NCBI GenBank assembly: GCA_028711675.1
Contig: JAQTRT010000178.1
Coordinates: 1-6,841, forward strand
Source of the DNA: a bacterium
Lineage (GTDB): Bacteria; Spirochaetota; JAHITG01
DNA length: 6,841 nt
Direction: 5' to 3'
The notes below the pieces were generated by a model, which did no database searches, had not been told where the DNA came from, and worked only from the letters and a program-made list of their open reading frames with translations. The translations under genes and the position numbers were made by a program. Each line of letters begins with the position of its first letter. The first letter of the stretch is position 1. Of the stretch, positions 6,421 through 6,841 are shown piece after piece.

Positions 6421-6841
6421 GAAAAAAAGAATTTATGATTTCCATCATTGAAGAACTGGAAAAAATAAACGGTTCTGGAAGCAAAATGGACGACCTGCAG
6501 ATGACCAGCCAATACTGCGGTGAGTATTTCCAGGCCGGTCCCATCCCTTACCGGGAACAGGCAGAGGGGGAGATCATTGAACGCATCCTCTCATTAAAGG
6601 AAAAGAACCATCTCCTGGCCCTCCTTGTATCACGGCCTGTCCTTGTCACATTTTCTTTCATGCTGCTGGTCCTCCTTTTTTTCCAGGTTAAATCCTTCGT
6701 CGGCACCAATTCCATAAAGAACAAAGTCGCCCAATACCTGTCCCTGAACCGCCAGACCTTCGAATTCGTCTGCCTTAACAATATGGATAAAATGGTCCAA
6801 ACCCTCATGGAGAGCAGCACGCAAACCTCGCTGCTGGACGA
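6417..6841 (+). CDS. Single-span membrane protein, putative anti-sigma factor, 3' partial
   Basis: The frame opens at ATG 6417 (overlapping the sigma factor stop as ATGA) and stays open for 141 whole codons to the window edge. The N-terminal part (1-71) is hydrophilic and charged, and starts MRKKEFMISIIEELEKI. One strongly hydrophobic segment, PVLVTFSFMLLVLLFFQ (74-90), is bordered by Arg73 and Lys92. The part after it (from 92) is polar and would lie outside the cytoplasmic membrane if the N-terminus is inside. Position and topology fit an anti-sigma factor whose cytoplasmic domain holds the ECF factor. The usual zinc anti-sigma HxxxCxxC motif is absent: the cytoplasmic part has only C34 and H65. 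The function is inferred from context; it could also be an unrelated membrane protein. AAAGGAA at 6400-6406 lies ten bases before the start as a possible ribosome site. Confidence 0.8.
   Translation, partial: MRKKEFMISIIEELEKINGSGSKMDDLQMTSQYCGEYFQAGPIPYREQAEGEIIERILSLKEKNHLLALLVSRPVLVTFSFMLLVLLFFQVKSFVGTNSIKNKVAQYLSLNRQTFEFVCLNNMDKMVQTLMESSTQTSLLD

Noticed and set aside
6417..6629. Zinc-binding anti-sigma domain in the membrane protein
   Set aside because: Only one Cys (C34) and one His (H65) occur in the cytoplasmic part, so HxxxCxxC cannot be formed.
6548..6820. Open frame of 90 codons on the - strand near the right end
   Set aside because: It is antisense to the frame that starts at 6417 by ATGA overlap with the sigma gene, which has a clear membrane span and a much better context.

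Overview
This is a bacterial chromosomal window of intermediate GC by eye. Its stop and start codons are tightly packed: two ATGA overlaps and one 14-base overlap. It carries ordinary chromosomal genes, and I see no phage, insertion-sequence, CRISPR, tRNA or rRNA signal. RecA is clearly bacterial, and an arginine-pathway ArgJ, a molybdenum hydroxylase and an ECF sigma factor sit close together. The combination would suit a free-living, probably anaerobic or uncultured lineage, but the sequence alone does not fix a phylum.

Left part, + strand (1-3343): a molybdenum hydroxylase operon of the xanthine dehydrogenase family in the order Mo subunit (5' end outside the window), [2Fe-2S] subunit, FAD subunit. 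Electrons would pass from a hydroxylated substrate at the Mo centre through two [2Fe-2S] clusters to FAD. The Mo subunit keeps the Glu and Arg that bind purines in true xanthine dehydrogenases, so a purine is the best substrate guess. Nineteen bases after the FAD gene, behind a near-perfect Shine-Dalgarno, comes an overlooked 35-residue Lys/Glu/Arg-rich microprotein gene. A strong intrinsic terminator closes the unit.

Middle, - strand (5695 down to 3409): recA followed by argJ, overlapping by 14 bases and almost certainly co-transcribed from a promoter near 5723-5750. This joins DNA recombination/repair with the cyclic acetyl-ornithine route to arginine, an unusual neighbourhood. The operon converges on the hydroxylase operon across the terminator region.

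Right part, + strand (5884-6841): an ECF-type sigma factor gene, divergent from recA across a 188-base AT-rich intergenic region. It overlaps by ATGA a second gene that runs off the window and encodes a single-span membrane protein. The position suggests an anti-sigma factor, but the visible part lacks the usual zinc-binding anti-sigma motif. This pair and the microprotein are the least explained parts of the window.
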